Positions 19,013 through 27,758 of a stretch of DNA of 64,000 nucleotides are shown in pieces. Position numbers and translations under genes: made by a program. The number at the start of each line of letters is the position of its first letter. The first letter of the stretch is position 1. The notes under the pieces are model-generated. The model was not told the DNA's origin, did not search any database, and saw only the letters and a program-made list of their open reading frames with translations. Source of the stretch: Streptomyces cyaneus (GTDB taxonomy: Bacteria > Actinomycetota > Actinomycetes > Streptomycetales > Streptomycetaceae); contig NZ_RQJW01000020.1 of the NCBI RefSeq assembly GCF_004028635.1, positions 1 to 64,000 on the forward strand, in the 5' to 3' direction.

Positions 19013-19756
19013 ATGAAGAACGACCCGGAGGCAGGTCCGGCCCGGCGTGCGAGTGACCGCGGGCGGCACGGCAGGCTCAGTCGGGAGCGGGTGCTGGCCG
19101 CCGCACTGGAACTGGTTGATCGCGAGGGTCTCTCCGCCCTGAGCATGCGTCGCCTCGGCTCCGAACTCGGCGTCGAGGCCATGGCCCTGTACCGCTACGC
19201 GGCCGGCAAGGACGCGCTTCTGGACGGGCTGGTCGAGGCCCTCTACCTGGAGCTGGAGGACCGACTCGGCGAGGCGTCCGGCGCGGGGGCGGCACCGGCC
19301 GAAGGCACCGGTGCCGGGCGGCCCGAGTGGCGGGCCGACCTGCACCGCATCGCCCTGATCACTTATGAGGTCTGCCTCGCCCACCCTCGGGTGGTGCCGC
19401 TGATCGCCACGCGCATGATGGCGGTTCCACTGGCCCGGAGGCCGTCGGCGGTCCTCAGAGACCATGAGCGGGTGCTCGCTCTGCTCCGGGGGGCAGGGCT
19501 CGACGAGGAGCGCACCTGCGCCGTCTTCCACGCCTTCACCGCCTGGGTCCTCGGATACGTGTCCGTGGAGCTGAGGGCCATGGTCGACAACCCCGACGAG
19601 CCGGACCCCGCCTTCCGTCTCGGCCTGCACCGCATGCCGCCCCATGAGCTGCCCACGCTGCGCGCGATCGCCCCGGCGCTCGCCGAGCGGGGCGGACCGG
19701 AGGGCCTGGCCGCCGGGGTGGACGCGGTGATCGACCGTTTCGTCGGCGCACCCTGA
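19013..19756 (+). CDS. TetR/AcrR-family regulator with TetR_C-type effector domain
   Basis: 247 aa. N-terminal helix-turn-helix RERVLAAALELVDREGLSALSMRRLGSELGVEAMALYRYAAGKDALLDGLVEA is classic TetR. The C-terminal half (from ~95) matches the TetR_C_1 pattern seen in tetracycline-repressor-like proteins. ATG at 19013 follows AAGGAGA. It diverges from GH15 across 119 bp, so it may control that gene (inference); no clear palindrome stands out there. A short CTGAG-aggcg-CTCAG hairpin spans its stop and the convergent Nudix stop. Confidence 0.9.
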   Translation: MKNDPEAGPARRASDRGRHGRLSRERVLAAALELVDREGLSALSMRRLGSELGVEAMALYRYAAGKDALLDGLVEALYLELEDRLGEASGAGAAPAEGTGAGRPEWRADLHRIALITYEVCLAHPRVVPLIATRMMAVPLARRPSAVLRDHERVLALLRGAGLDEERTCAVFHAFTAWVLGYVSVELRAMVDNPDEPDPAFRLGLHRMPPHELPTLRAIAPALAERGGPEGLAAGVDAVIDRFVGAP

Positions 19757-19763
19757 GAGGCGC

Positions 19764-20426
19764 TCAGCGGGCGAACGGCCCCTCCAGCGCCGCCCACTGG
19801 AGCAGCATGATGGTCTTGGCGTCGGCGATCTCCCCGGTGCGGATCATCTCCAGGGCCCGGCGGAAGGGCAGTTCGACGATCTCGATGTCCTCGCCCTCCT
19901 CGTCCAGGCCACCGCCCTCGTGGGTGCGGGTCGAGGGGCCGTAGGCGGCGGCGTAGAAGCTGACGCGTTCGGTGACCGAGCCGGGGCTCATGTAGACGTC
20001 GAAGACGTGCCGGACCTCGCCGATGGTGTGCCCGGTCTCCTCCACGACCTCGCGCCGTACGGCGATCTCCGGGTGCTCGTCATCGTCGTCGAGGAGCCCG
20101 CCCGGCGTCTCGACGAGCATGCCGTCGGGGTGGCCGTTGACGTACACCGGGAAGCGGAACTGGCGGGTGAGCAGGACGGTTTCACGTTCGGCGTCGTACA
20201 GCAGCATGGTCGCCCCGTTGCCGCGGTCGTGCGTCTCGCGCTGCTGGGTGCTCCAGGTGCCGTCGGCGTGCTGGAAGTCGAAGGTCGTCGTGCGCTCGAC
20301 GTACCAGTGGCTGGACAGCAGCTGCACGTCCCGCACCTTGACCCGGGGGTTGCCGGTCAGGTCCCGGCCGGTCTGGTCGAGTCCGGTGCGGCCACGGCGG
20401 TCGGGGGTGTCGATGCCGGCGGTCAT
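19764..20426 (-). CDS. Nudix hydrolase (NudK/ADP-sugar type)
   Basis: 220 aa. The Nudix region reads GGLLDDDDEHPEIAVRREVVEETG: the REVVEETG core is canonical, but there is one extra residue between the leading glycine and the first Glu compared with the standard spacing. VKVRDVQLLSSHWYVERTTTFDFQ at the N-terminus is typical of GDP-mannose/ADP-sugar pyrophosphatases. It probably cleaves nucleoside diphosphate sugars. ATG 20426 chosen; an upstream in-frame ATG at 20477 would add 17 residues. Convergent with tetR, 7 bp apart. Confidence 0.87.
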   Translation of the reverse strand: MTAGIDTPDRRGRTGLDQTGRDLTGNPRVKVRDVQLLSSHWYVERTTTFDFQHADGTWSTQQRETHDRGNGATMLLYDAERETVLLTRQFRFPVYVNGHPDGMLVETPGGLLDDDDEHPEIAVRREVVEETGHTIGEVRHVFDVYMSPGSVTERVSFYAAAYGPSTRTHEGGGLDEEGEDIEIVELPFRRALEMIRTGEIADAKTIMLLQWAALEGPFAR

Positions 20427-20480
20427 CGGGCACCGGCCGGATGGATGAACGAGTTGGTCATGGCCCGCTTCTACCATCCT

Positions 20481-21182
20481 TCACTGCCCGACGTCGGCCT
20501 TGTCCAGCACCTGCCCCGCCGCGGGTGGCCGGACCTCCAAGGGCTCGTCGAAGCCGCTGAACGACGTGGTGGTGACGTTGCCGCCGCCCTTGTAGACGGT
20601 TCTCAGCAGGTACGGCTTTCCCTCGGTGGCCACGTAGAAGGTGTACGTCCCTTCGTTGTCCGCCTTGTCCGTGACGTGCACGGCGATCGCATCCAGGTCG
20701 CCGACGTGGGTGGCCGCACCCTTCTTCGCCTTGCCGAACGACTCGAACGTCCAGGTGCACGCGGCCAGTCCGTCGCCGGGCTGCGCGTCCGCGGCGGGCA
20801 CCTTCGCCCACTGCTTCGGCCGGACGTCGGCGACCTGCCTGCCGCTCCAGTTCTCGAGGTACGTCTTGTCCGGGCGGACGTAGTCCGTCTCCCCGATCCT
20901 GATCTGTTCGAGGCTGCCGTTCTCGGCCCACGTGGTCTTCGCCGTGCACCGGTTCTTCAGATCGGTCTTCAGGCGCATCGTCACCGTGCCGTTGCGGTCG
21001 TTGGCCGGGGTGTTGCTCATGTCGACCGTCACGGAACGCAGTGCGCGCATCGTGTCGTTGGCCTCGTCGAGCAGGTCTGCCGCGGACTTCTCGGCGGCGC
21101 CATCGCCGCCCCCGCACCCGGTGAGCGCGGCCGCGGTGAGCAAACACACCAGTGCCGTCGTCGTCATGGGAATCGTCCGCAT
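20481..21182 (-). CDS. Secreted lipoprotein, LolA/LppX-like fold suspected
   Basis: 233 aa. Signal peptide with lipobox (ALVCLLTAAALTGC) then GGGDGAAEKSAADLLDEANDTMRALRSVTVDMS. The pattern of alternating beta strands with NGTVTMRLKTD, IGETDYVRPDKTYLENWSG and EGKPYLLRTVYKGG resembles actinobacterial lipoproteins of the LolA/LppX-like group, which bind lipids. No enzymatic motif seen. Start at 21182 (MRTIPMTTT) has a G-rich ribosome site. Function is not assigned. Confidence 0.8.
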   Translation of the reverse strand: MRTIPMTTTALVCLLTAAALTGCGGGDGAAEKSAADLLDEANDTMRALRSVTVDMSNTPANDRNGTVTMRLKTDLKNRCTAKTTWAENGSLEQIRIGETDYVRPDKTYLENWSGRQVADVRPKQWAKVPAADAQPGDGLAACTWTFESFGKAKKGAATHVGDLDAIAVHVTDKADNEGTYTFYVATEGKPYLLRTVYKGGGNVTTTSFSGFDEPLEVRPPAAGQVLDKADVGQ

Positions 21183-21321
21183 CGAGCCCCCCGCTCCATC
21201 CCCGTTCACCGAATGACCATGCTCATGATCGGAAACGGGAGCCTATCAGCGCCGGTGATCCGAGGGGCTGTGCCCGTACGTCCTCCTGCGCCTCACGCTC
21301 CCACGCCCATACGAGCCCGCT

Positions 21322-21753
21322 TCAGGACCCCGGTGGCACGGCCTGCTCGAAGCCGAGTTCGCGCAGGGCGGTGCGGAGTTTGTCCGCCGCCTCGTCCAGG
21401 GCCGACATGTCCTCTTCCGGCTTCGCGTGGGAGAAGTCGAGGTCCCCCATGCCCCACACGGGCGCCACGTGAATGTGCAGGTGCGGCACCTCGAAACCGG
21501 CGATGAGCAGTCCGGCGCGCGGAGCGTTCCACGCCCGCTGCACACCCTGGCCGACCGCCTGGGCCACCTGCATGCAGTGGGCCAGCAGTTCACCGTCGAC
21601 CTGCGTCCACTGGTCGACCTCGCGCCGGGGCACGACGAGGGTGTGCCCGGGCGTCAGGGGGGCGATGGACAGGAACGCCGTCGCGTGCGGGTCCTGCCAG
21701 ACGAACCGGGCGGGAAGCTCGCCGTCGATGATGCGGGAGAAGACGGTGGTCAT
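21322..21753 (-). CDS. HIT-family hydrolase
   Basis: 143 aa histidine-triad nucleotide hydrolase. The triad is intact: VPHLHIHVAP near residue 97. N-terminus TVFSRIIDGELPARFVWQDPHATAFLSIAPLTPGHTLVVPR is standard for HinT/Fhit-like proteins. It acts on nucleotide phosphoramidates or dinucleotides. ATG at 21753 follows GAAGG. Monocistronic by appearance. Confidence 0.92.
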   Translation of the reverse strand: MTTVFSRIIDGELPARFVWQDPHATAFLSIAPLTPGHTLVVPRREVDQWTQVDGELLAHCMQVAQAVGQGVQRAWNAPRAGLLIAGFEVPHLHIHVAPVWGMGDLDFSHAKPEEDMSALDEAADKLRTALRELGFEQAVPPGS

Positions 21754-21869
21754 GCTTGCCCCTTCGCTGCGGGAGAACTCTCGGAGCGAGCCTACGTACC
21801 GGCCGGCGCGCGAGGAGCCGGAAGCCGCTGTCGTGGCAGTGACCGGAGCGGGATGACTCAACTCCGCGT

Positions 21870-21897
21870 GTGTGGTTTTCGTCGACCGCGACCACAC
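21870..21897. promoter_or_regulatory. Inverted repeat upstream of the hydrogenase structural operon
   Basis: GTGTGGT (21870-21876) and ACCACAC (21891-21897) are exact reverse complements 14 bp apart, with GTCGAC centred between them. It lies ~110 bp before the first hydrogenase-island gene and ~120 bp before the HIT start, in a 252-bp divergent region. A regulator site is a plausible reading; no other strong element was recognised there. Confidence 0.4.
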
Positions 21898-22005
21898 CTG
21901 CTCCCCTGAACGGCTCAGTGTTGCTGGTCCGGAGGAGGCGGGGGGCTGTTAGCGATGTGACCTTGGTGGAAGGGATGGGCGCGCAAACGGATCCGAGGAG
22001 GCGGG

Positions 22006-23610
22006 ATGTCGGAGGGCCTGATCGAGGGCTGCGCGCCGCGTGCTGTTCCGGGAGGCGGCGAGGATGTGCCACCGGACCGGTCCCCCAGCGGCTTCGAACA
22101 GCTGAGCGCCGTCGCCGACGCCGTCCTCTACGAGGGCTACCTCCTGTACCCCTACCGTCGCTCCTCGGCCAAGAACCGCGTCAGGTGGCAGTTCGGGGTG
22201 CTGTTCCCGCGCGACTGGGTGGAGGCGTCCGGCCCCGTCGTACCCGGCGTGTCCGGCTCCGCGGACTCCTGGTACCAGCAGACCGAGTGTCTGCTGCGCG
22301 TCCGAGGACCAGGCGCTGTCGTACGGGTGAGGGTGCGGTACCTGCAGCTGCAGCACAAGCAGATGGAGGAGGCGGGCCGGGACGGCAGCCACCGTGCGGT
22401 CGCGTCGCTTCGGACGGACGACGGCGTGGCGCATCTGACCTTCGACGAGGCGGTAGCGCGCGAGGTCGACCTCGCCGTCCCACTGGACGACCTGCTGACG
22501 GGTGAACACACCGCTCCGGTGGGAGCGGCAGCCGGCACGGACATCGAGCCGTTGCCGGGGGGCGTCGGACGGGTCGTGCGGCGGCGCGAGGAGGTCCGGG
22601 CGCACACCACGCTCGCGGCCGAGCGGCTCGCGCAGGACGTGTACCGGCTCCGGGTGCTCACCGCGAACACCGGGCCCGCGCCCGAGCCGCACATCCCCCG
22701 CGACGAGGCCCTGCGCGGTGCCCTCGTCGCCACGCACACGCTCGTCGCCGGCCAGGGCGTGGAGTTCGTCTCGCTGATCGATCCGCCCGCACCGTTGGAG
22801 GAGCACGCCCGCGCGTGCCGGAACGAGTTCGCCTTTCCCGTTCTCGGCGGAGAACCGCCCGCTGAGGAGGCCGGCACCGGCACCGGCGTCATCGGAGACC
22901 TTCTGCTCTCCTCGCCGATCATCCTTCCCGACCATCCGCAGGTGGCCCCGGAGAGCCCGGGCGATCTGCACGACGCGGCGGAGATCGACGAGATCCTCAC
23001 CCTGCGCACGATGCTGCTGACGGACGAGGAGAAGCGCGAGGCGCGCGCCACCGACCCACGGGCCGCCGCGATCCTCGACCGGGTCGACACCATGCCCCCG
23101 GAGGTCTTCGCGCGCCTGCACGGCGCCGTCCGCTCCCTGACGCCGGTCACCCCGGCCCCCGAAGTTCCGGGCTCACCGGTCACCCCGGGCGCCGAACCTC
23201 CCGCCTCACCGGTCACCCCGGCCGCCGAACGTCCCGCCTCGCCGGTCACCCCGGTCGCCGAAGCTCCCGACCGCCCCGCCTGGTGGCAGGAGGGTGCCGA
23301 CGCCGGGCTGTCGCCGACCACCGACACCGTGCTCGTCGACGGCGTTCCCCTCGGCGCGGGCAGCCGCGTGCGGCTCTGCCCGCGCGGCCGGGGCGCCGAC
23401 GCCCAGGACATGTTCCTGGTCGGCCGGACCGCCCAGGTGGCCGCCGTATTCCACGACGTGGACGGCAGCACGCACCTCGCCGTCACCCTCGACGACGACC
23501 CCGCGTCCGAACTGCACACCTGGTACGGCCGCTTCCACTACTTCCGGCCCGACGAACTCGAACCACTGGAGCCGACCGGCTCCCCCACCCCCCGCAGCGG
23601 AGGCCGATGA
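22006..23610 (+). CDS. Hydrogenase-island protein of unknown function
   Basis: 534 aa, no family recognised with certainty. The N-terminal half (FEQLSAVADAVLYEGYLLYPYRRSSAKNRVRWQFGVLFPRDWVE) looks globular; a Pro-rich linker of four 11-residue PVTP repeats follows (~380-425); the C-terminal ~90 residues (VDGVPLGAGSRVRLCPRGRGADAQDMFLVGRTAQVAAVFHDVDG) resemble a small beta-barrel. No signal peptide or membrane segment. It has a strong GAGGAGG site and its stop is 1 nt before the small-subunit start, so it belongs to the operon and may aid assembly, anchoring or electron transfer (inference). Confidence 0.8.
   Translation: MSEGLIEGCAPRAVPGGGEDVPPDRSPSGFEQLSAVADAVLYEGYLLYPYRRSSAKNRVRWQFGVLFPRDWVEASGPVVPGVSGSADSWYQQTECLLRVRGPGAVVRVRVRYLQLQHKQMEEAGRDGSHRAVASLRTDDGVAHLTFDEAVAREVDLAVPLDDLLTGEHTAPVGAAAGTDIEPLPGGVGRVVRRREEVRAHTTLAAERLAQDVYRLRVLTANTGPAPEPHIPRDEALRGALVATHTLVAGQGVEFVSLIDPPAPLEEHARACRNEFAFPVLGGEPPAEEAGTGTGVIGDLLLSSPIILPDHPQVAPESPGDLHDAAEIDEILTLRTMLLTDEEKREARATDPRAAAILDRVDTMPPEVFARLHGAVRSLTPVTPAPEVPGSPVTPGAEPPASPVTPAAERPASPVTPVAEAPDRPAWWQEGADAGLSPTTDTVLVDGVPLGAGSRVRLCPRGRGADAQDMFLVGRTAQVAAVFHDVDGSTHLAVTLDDDPASELHTWYGRFHYFRPDELEPLEPTGSPTPRSGGR
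23145..23275 (+). repeat. Four degenerate 33-bp tandem repeats (PVTPxAExPxS linker)
   Basis: In-frame units of 11 codons: PVTPAPEVPGS, PVTPGAEPPAS, PVTPAAERPAS, PVTPVAEAPDR. The CCGGTCACCCCGG core recurs at 33-bp spacing. This is a flexible linker separating the two folded parts of the 534-aa protein, and a likely site of length variation. Confidence 0.8.
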
Positions 23611-23611
23611 C

Positions 23612-24700
23612 ATGACGACGCACAGCGCCACCACCGAGGTCAGCGGCGAACCCAGCCGCGGCGAGGACCGGCAGGGCTTCGACGAGATCCACATCCTCTG
23701 GATCTCCGAGGGCATGAGCTGCGACGGCGACACCGTCTCCCTGACAGCCGCCGACCAGCCCTCCATCGAGGATCTGGTGCTCGGGCTGATCCCGGGCCTG
23801 CCGAAGGTGAACCTGGTCAACAAGGTGCTCTCCCCGAGCCTGGGCGGCGAGGACTTCCTCGCCCCCTACCGGGCGGCGGCCCGCGGTGACCTGGCGCCGT
23901 TCATCCTCGTCATCGAGGGTTCGGTCCCCAACCAGAACGTCATCGAGGGCGACGGCTACTGGACGTCCTTCGGCAACGACCCGGAGACCGGTGAGCCGCA
24001 GACCCTGAACCACTGGATCGACGAACTGGCCCCGAGGGCCTGGGCGGTGGTGGCCGCCGGCACCTGCGCCACCTTCGGCGGCATCCACGCGATGGCCGGC
24101 AACCCGACCGGATGCATGGGCCTCGCCGACTATCTGGGCTGGGACTTCAGGTCGCAGGGCGGGCTGCCCGTGGTGAACGTGCCGGGCTGTCCGATCCAGC
24201 CGGAGAACTTCATGGAGACCCTGATCTGGGTCCTCTACCACGCGGCCGGCTCCGCTCCCCCGCCGCCGCTGGACCACATGCTGCGCCCGCAGTGGCTGTT
24301 CGGGAAGACGGTCCACGAGGGCTGCGACCGAGGCTCGTACTACGAGCAGGCCAGCTTCGCCGGTGACTACAACTCCCCCAAGTGCCTGGTCAAGACGGGC
24401 TGTTGGGGCCCGGTGGTCAACTGCAACGTGCCCAAGCGCGGCTGGATGGCCGGCATCGGCGGCTGCCCGAACGTCGGCGGCATCTGCATCGGCTGCACCA
24501 TGCCCGGCTTCCCCGACGCATTCATGCCGTTCATGGACGAGCCGCCCGGCGGAACGCTGTCGTCGATCGCCATCAAGCCGTACGGCGCCGTCATCCGCCG
24601 CCTGCGCGGCTTCACGAACGAGCTGGTCAACCACGAACCCAAATGGCGCCACAACAAGCGGAAGCTCACCAGCGGTTACGACCCGCACTGGCGGCCCTGA
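23612..24700 (+). CDS. hhyS: [NiFe]-hydrogenase small subunit, group 1h (actinobacterial type)
   Basis: 362 aa electron-transfer subunit carrying three Fe-S clusters. N-terminus lacks a Tat signal, so the enzyme is probably cytoplasmic-facing. First cluster region is ISEGMSCDGD (Cys37, Asp38, Asp40) instead of the usual CxxC; the family is reported to use three Cys plus one Asp for the proximal cluster. Further ligands: AAGTCATFGG, NVPGCPIQPENF, HEGCDRGSYYEQASF, KCLVKTGCWGP, CNVPKRGWM, GGICIGCTMPGFPD. Such enzymes oxidise atmospheric H2 during starvation or in spores. ATG at 23612; the open frame upstream is not coding. Confidence 0.95.
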   Translation: MTTHSATTEVSGEPSRGEDRQGFDEIHILWISEGMSCDGDTVSLTAADQPSIEDLVLGLIPGLPKVNLVNKVLSPSLGGEDFLAPYRAAARGDLAPFILVIEGSVPNQNVIEGDGYWTSFGNDPETGEPQTLNHWIDELAPRAWAVVAAGTCATFGGIHAMAGNPTGCMGLADYLGWDFRSQGGLPVVNVPGCPIQPENFMETLIWVLYHAAGSAPPPPLDHMLRPQWLFGKTVHEGCDRGSYYEQASFAGDYNSPKCLVKTGCWGPVVNCNVPKRGWMAGIGGCPNVGGICIGCTMPGFPDAFMPFMDEPPGGTLSSIAIKPYGAVIRRLRGFTNELVNHEPKWRHNKRKLTSGYDPHWRP

Positions 24701-24767
24701 CACCGCGCGACACCCACCCCACCAGGGACCTACGGACACCGACCGACAGCGAGGGGCAGTAACAGCG

Positions 24768-26561
24768 ATGACCACAACCGAGGCCCGGCCCACGGGACGC
24801 AAGCCGGCGCAGATCGTGGACATGTCCTGGGATCCGATCACCCGGATCATCGGCAACCTGGGCATCTACACGAAGATCGACTTCGCCAACCGGGAAGTCG
24901 TGGAGTGCCACAGCACCTCGTCGCTCTTCCGCGGCTACTCGGTGTTCATGAAGGGCAAGGACCCGCGCGACGCGGGCTTCATCACCTCCCGCATCTGCGG
25001 GATCTGCGGCGACAACCACACCACGTGCTCCGACTACGCCCAGCAGATGGCCTACGGCGTCAAACCGCCCCGGCTCGCCGAGCACATCGTCAACCTCGGC
25101 GAGGCGGCCGAGTACATGTTCGACCACACGATCTTCCAGGACAACCTGGTGTTCGTGGACTTCTGCGAGGCGATGGTCAAGGCCACCAACCCCGGCCTGC
25201 TGGCCCGCGCGGAACGCACCGACGCGCCCCGCGGGGACATCCACGGCTACCGCACGATCGGCGCCATCATGAAGGCCTTCAACCCCTTCGAGGGCGAGGT
25301 CTACAAGGAGGCCCTGAAGGTCAGCCGGGTCACCCGCGAGATGTTCTGCCTGATGGAGGGGCGGCACGTCCACCCGTCCACGCTGTACCCCGGCGGTGTC
25401 GGCACGCTGCCGCAGCCGACCGTCTTCACCGACTACCTCAGCCGGCTCATGCGGGTCATCGACTTCGTGAAGAAGGCCGTCGCGATGAACGACGACGTCT
25501 TCGACTTCTTCTACGAGGCGCTGCCCGGCTACGAGGAGGTCGGCCGGCGCCGCATCCTGCTGGGCTGCTGGGGCGCCTTCCAGGACCCCGACGTCGTCGA
25601 CTACCGCTACGAGAACATGAACCGGTGGGGCAAGGCGATGTACGTCACCCCGGGCGTCGTCGTCGACGGTGAGCTGGTCACCAACAACCTGGTCGACATC
25701 AACCTCGGCCTGCGCATCATGCTGGGCAGCTCCTACTACGAGGACTGGGTCAACGAGCAGCCCTTCGTGACCCATGACCCGCTCGGCAACCCGGTCGACA
25801 TGCGCCACCCGTGGAACCAGACCACCGTCCCGGTGCCGCAGAAGCGCGACTTCGACGGCAAGTACAGCTGGGTGATGAGCCCGCGCTGGCTCGACGGGCG
25901 CACCGGGGACCACCTCGCCCTGGACACCGGCGGCGGCCCGCTCGCCCGGCTGTGGTCGACCGCACTGAGCGGCCTGGTCGAAACCCCGTACATCAAGGCC
26001 ACCGGCCACAGCGTGCGCATCTCGCTGCCCAAGGGCGAGACGCTGCCGGAGACCACCCTGGAGTGGCGCATCCCCAAGTGGAGCAACACCATCGAACGGG
26101 ACCGCGCCCGGCCGTACTTCGTCGCCTACGCGGCCGCCATGGCCCTGCAGTTCCTGGAAGAGGCCATGGGGCTGGTGCGGTCCGGCGACACCAAGGTGTT
26201 CGAGAACTTCGAGGTGCCGGACGAGGCGATCGGGTGCGGTTTCCACGAGGCGGTGCGCGGTGTCCTCTCCCACCACCTGGTGATCAAGGACAAGAAGATC
26301 GCCAACTACCACCCGTACCCGCCCACCCCGTGGAACGCCAGCCCCCGCGACAAGTTCGGCACCCCCGGCCCGTACGAGGACGCCGTCCAGGGGCAGCCCA
26401 TCTTCGAGGAGAACGGCCCGGACGACTTCAAGGGCGTCGACATCATGCGCACCGTCCGCAGTTTCGACCCCTGTCTGCCGTGCGGTGTGCACATGTACGT
26501 CGGCAAGGGCAAGACGCTGACCACCCTGCACTCGCCGACGTACGGAGCGAACCATGGCTGA
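24768..26561 (+). CDS. hhyL: [NiFe]-hydrogenase large subunit, group 1h
   Basis: 597 aa catalytic subunit. The NiFe(CN)2CO site ligands are intact: SRICGICGDNH (Cys77, Cys80) and C-terminal DPCLPCGVH (Cys569, Cys572, His575). A 22-residue tail after His575 is the expected peptide removed by the maturation protease encoded at 34293-34889. N-terminal DPITRIIGNLGIYTKIDF and the long central insertion match group 1h/5 enzymes. ATG at 24768 lies 67 bp after hhyS; its end overlaps the NifU-like gene by 8 bp. Confidence 0.96.
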   Translation: MTTTEARPTGRKPAQIVDMSWDPITRIIGNLGIYTKIDFANREVVECHSTSSLFRGYSVFMKGKDPRDAGFITSRICGICGDNHTTCSDYAQQMAYGVKPPRLAEHIVNLGEAAEYMFDHTIFQDNLVFVDFCEAMVKATNPGLLARAERTDAPRGDIHGYRTIGAIMKAFNPFEGEVYKEALKVSRVTREMFCLMEGRHVHPSTLYPGGVGTLPQPTVFTDYLSRLMRVIDFVKKAVAMNDDVFDFFYEALPGYEEVGRRRILLGCWGAFQDPDVVDYRYENMNRWGKAMYVTPGVVVDGELVTNNLVDINLGLRIMLGSSYYEDWVNEQPFVTHDPLGNPVDMRHPWNQTTVPVPQKRDFDGKYSWVMSPRWLDGRTGDHLALDTGGGPLARLWSTALSGLVETPYIKATGHSVRISLPKGETLPETTLEWRIPKWSNTIERDRARPYFVAYAAAMALQFLEEAMGLVRSGDTKVFENFEVPDEAIGCGFHEAVRGVLSHHLVIKDKKIANYHPYPPTPWNASPRDKFGTPGPYEDAVQGQPIFEENGPDDFKGVDIMRTVRSFDPCLPCGVHMYVGKGKTLTTLHSPTYGANHG

Positions 26562-27117
26562 GGCCGGCGCCCCGGCCGAGCGGCTCGCGGACCCGGCCGT
26601 CGAGGCCCGCCTGGCCCGGCTCGACGAGCTGCTGGAGGGCCTCGAATCCGCCCCCGGCCCCACCACCCGCTCCGCGGTCGAGTCGGTACGGCTGCTCACC
26701 GAGGTCTATGGCGAGGCGCTGGCCCGGGTCATGGACCACGCGGACGGGCAGCTGGCCGAACGTCTCGCCGACGACGAGCTGTTGGGGCATCTGCTGGTGC
26801 TGCACGCCATCCACCCCGAGCCCGTCGAACGCCGGGCGGCCCGCGCGGTCGAACGGCTGCGGCCCGCCGTGCGGGAGAGCGGCGGCGACGTGGAATGGGC
26901 CGGCGTGGAGGGAGAAGTGGGCCGGGTCCGGCTGACGGCGGGCGGCGGTTGCGGTTCCGGGTGCGGCGGAGGGTCGGCCGACGTCACCACCGTGGTCCGG
27001 GAGGCGGTGCTCGCCGTCGCGCCGGAGCTGACGTCCGTGGAGTCGCTACAGGCCCCGCAGGCCCCGGCCCCCGCCTTCGTACCCCTGACCACGCTCACGC
27101 ACCGAGGTGCGCGGTGA
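26554..27117 (+). CDS. NifU-like C-terminal domain protein, hydrogenase-associated
   Basis: 187 aa. The N-terminal ~110 residues are helical and unassigned. The C-terminal ~75 resemble the NifU Fe-S scaffold domain (VEGEVGRVRLTAGGGCGSGCGGGSADVTTVVREAVLAVAPELTSVE). The two cysteines are spaced CxxxC in a Gly-rich loop, not the usual CxxC. It starts inside hhyL (8-bp overlap) and ends in a GTGA overlap with the next gene, so expression is coupled. Likely role: supplying or holding Fe-S clusters for the hydrogenase (inference). Confidence 0.78.
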   Translation: MAEAGAPAERLADPAVEARLARLDELLEGLESAPGPTTRSAVESVRLLTEVYGEALARVMDHADGQLAERLADDELLGHLLVLHAIHPEPVERRAARAVERLRPAVRESGGDVEWAGVEGEVGRVRLTAGGGCGSGCGGGSADVTTVVREAVLAVAPELTSVESLQAPQAPAPAFVPLTTLTHRGAR

Positions 27118-27710
27118 CCACGGACGGAGCCCTGGCCCGCCTCATCCGCTCTTCGGCGGACGCCACCGCGAGGGCCGAGGCGGAGCGGTGCGACCTGTGC
27201 GCCGCGCCGGTGCCCGACGAGCACGCGCATCTGTACGACACGGGAGGAGAGCAGGTCCGCTGCGCCTGCGGCCCCTGCTCGGTGCTGTTCGCCGACCAAG
27301 GCGCGGGCGAGGGGCGCTACCGGCTCGTTCCCCGCAGGCGGATCCGGCTGCCCCGGGTGGACACTGAGGTCCTGGGCGTGCCCGTGGGCCTGGTCTTCTT
27401 CGTGCCCCGGGCCGACGGCACGGTCACCGCCGAGGGCCCGAGCCCGGCCGGGGCCATGCGCTGGGAGGTGGACGCGGCGGCCTGGCAACGGCTTGTCGAG
27501 GCGTGGCCGCAGCTCGCCTCCCTGGAACCGGACGTGGAGGCCCTGCTCGTGAACACCGTCCACGGCCTCGACCACCACTGGATCGTGCCCGTCGACGACT
27601 GCTTCCGGATGGTCGCCGTCGTACGCCGGGAATGGCGGGGCCTGTCCGGCGGCGGACGGGTCTGGCCGGCCGTCGAGCAGTTCTTCGAGGACCTCACCGA
27701 GCGGCCATGA
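27114..27710 (+). CDS. DUF5947-like hydrogenase-associated protein
   Basis: 198 aa starting at GTG 27114, overlapping the previous stop by 4 nt. A cysteine cluster near the N-terminus, CDLCAAPVPDEHAHLYDTG followed by CACGPCSVLF, could bind zinc or an Fe-S centre. The rest (RYRLVPRRRIRLPRVDTEVLGVPVGLVFFVPR...) is an unassigned alpha/beta fold ending in WPAVEQFFEDL. This family accompanies actinobacterial hydrogenases; its function is unknown. Rubredoxin-like electron transfer is one possibility, unproven. Confidence 0.72.
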   Translation: MTTDGALARLIRSSADATARAEAERCDLCAAPVPDEHAHLYDTGGEQVRCACGPCSVLFADQGAGEGRYRLVPRRRIRLPRVDTEVLGVPVGLVFFVPRADGTVTAEGPSPAGAMRWEVDAAAWQRLVEAWPQLASLEPDVEALLVNTVHGLDHHWIVPVDDCFRMVAVVRREWRGLSGGGRVWPAVEQFFEDLTERP

Positions 27711-27758
27711 CCCCGCACTCCGCGACGCGGAGGCGAGGCAGAGGAAGGAGAGCACCCC

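Noticed and set aside
23139..23275. CRISPR-like array
   Set aside because: The repeats are in-frame 33-bp coding units with no spacers; they encode a protein linker.
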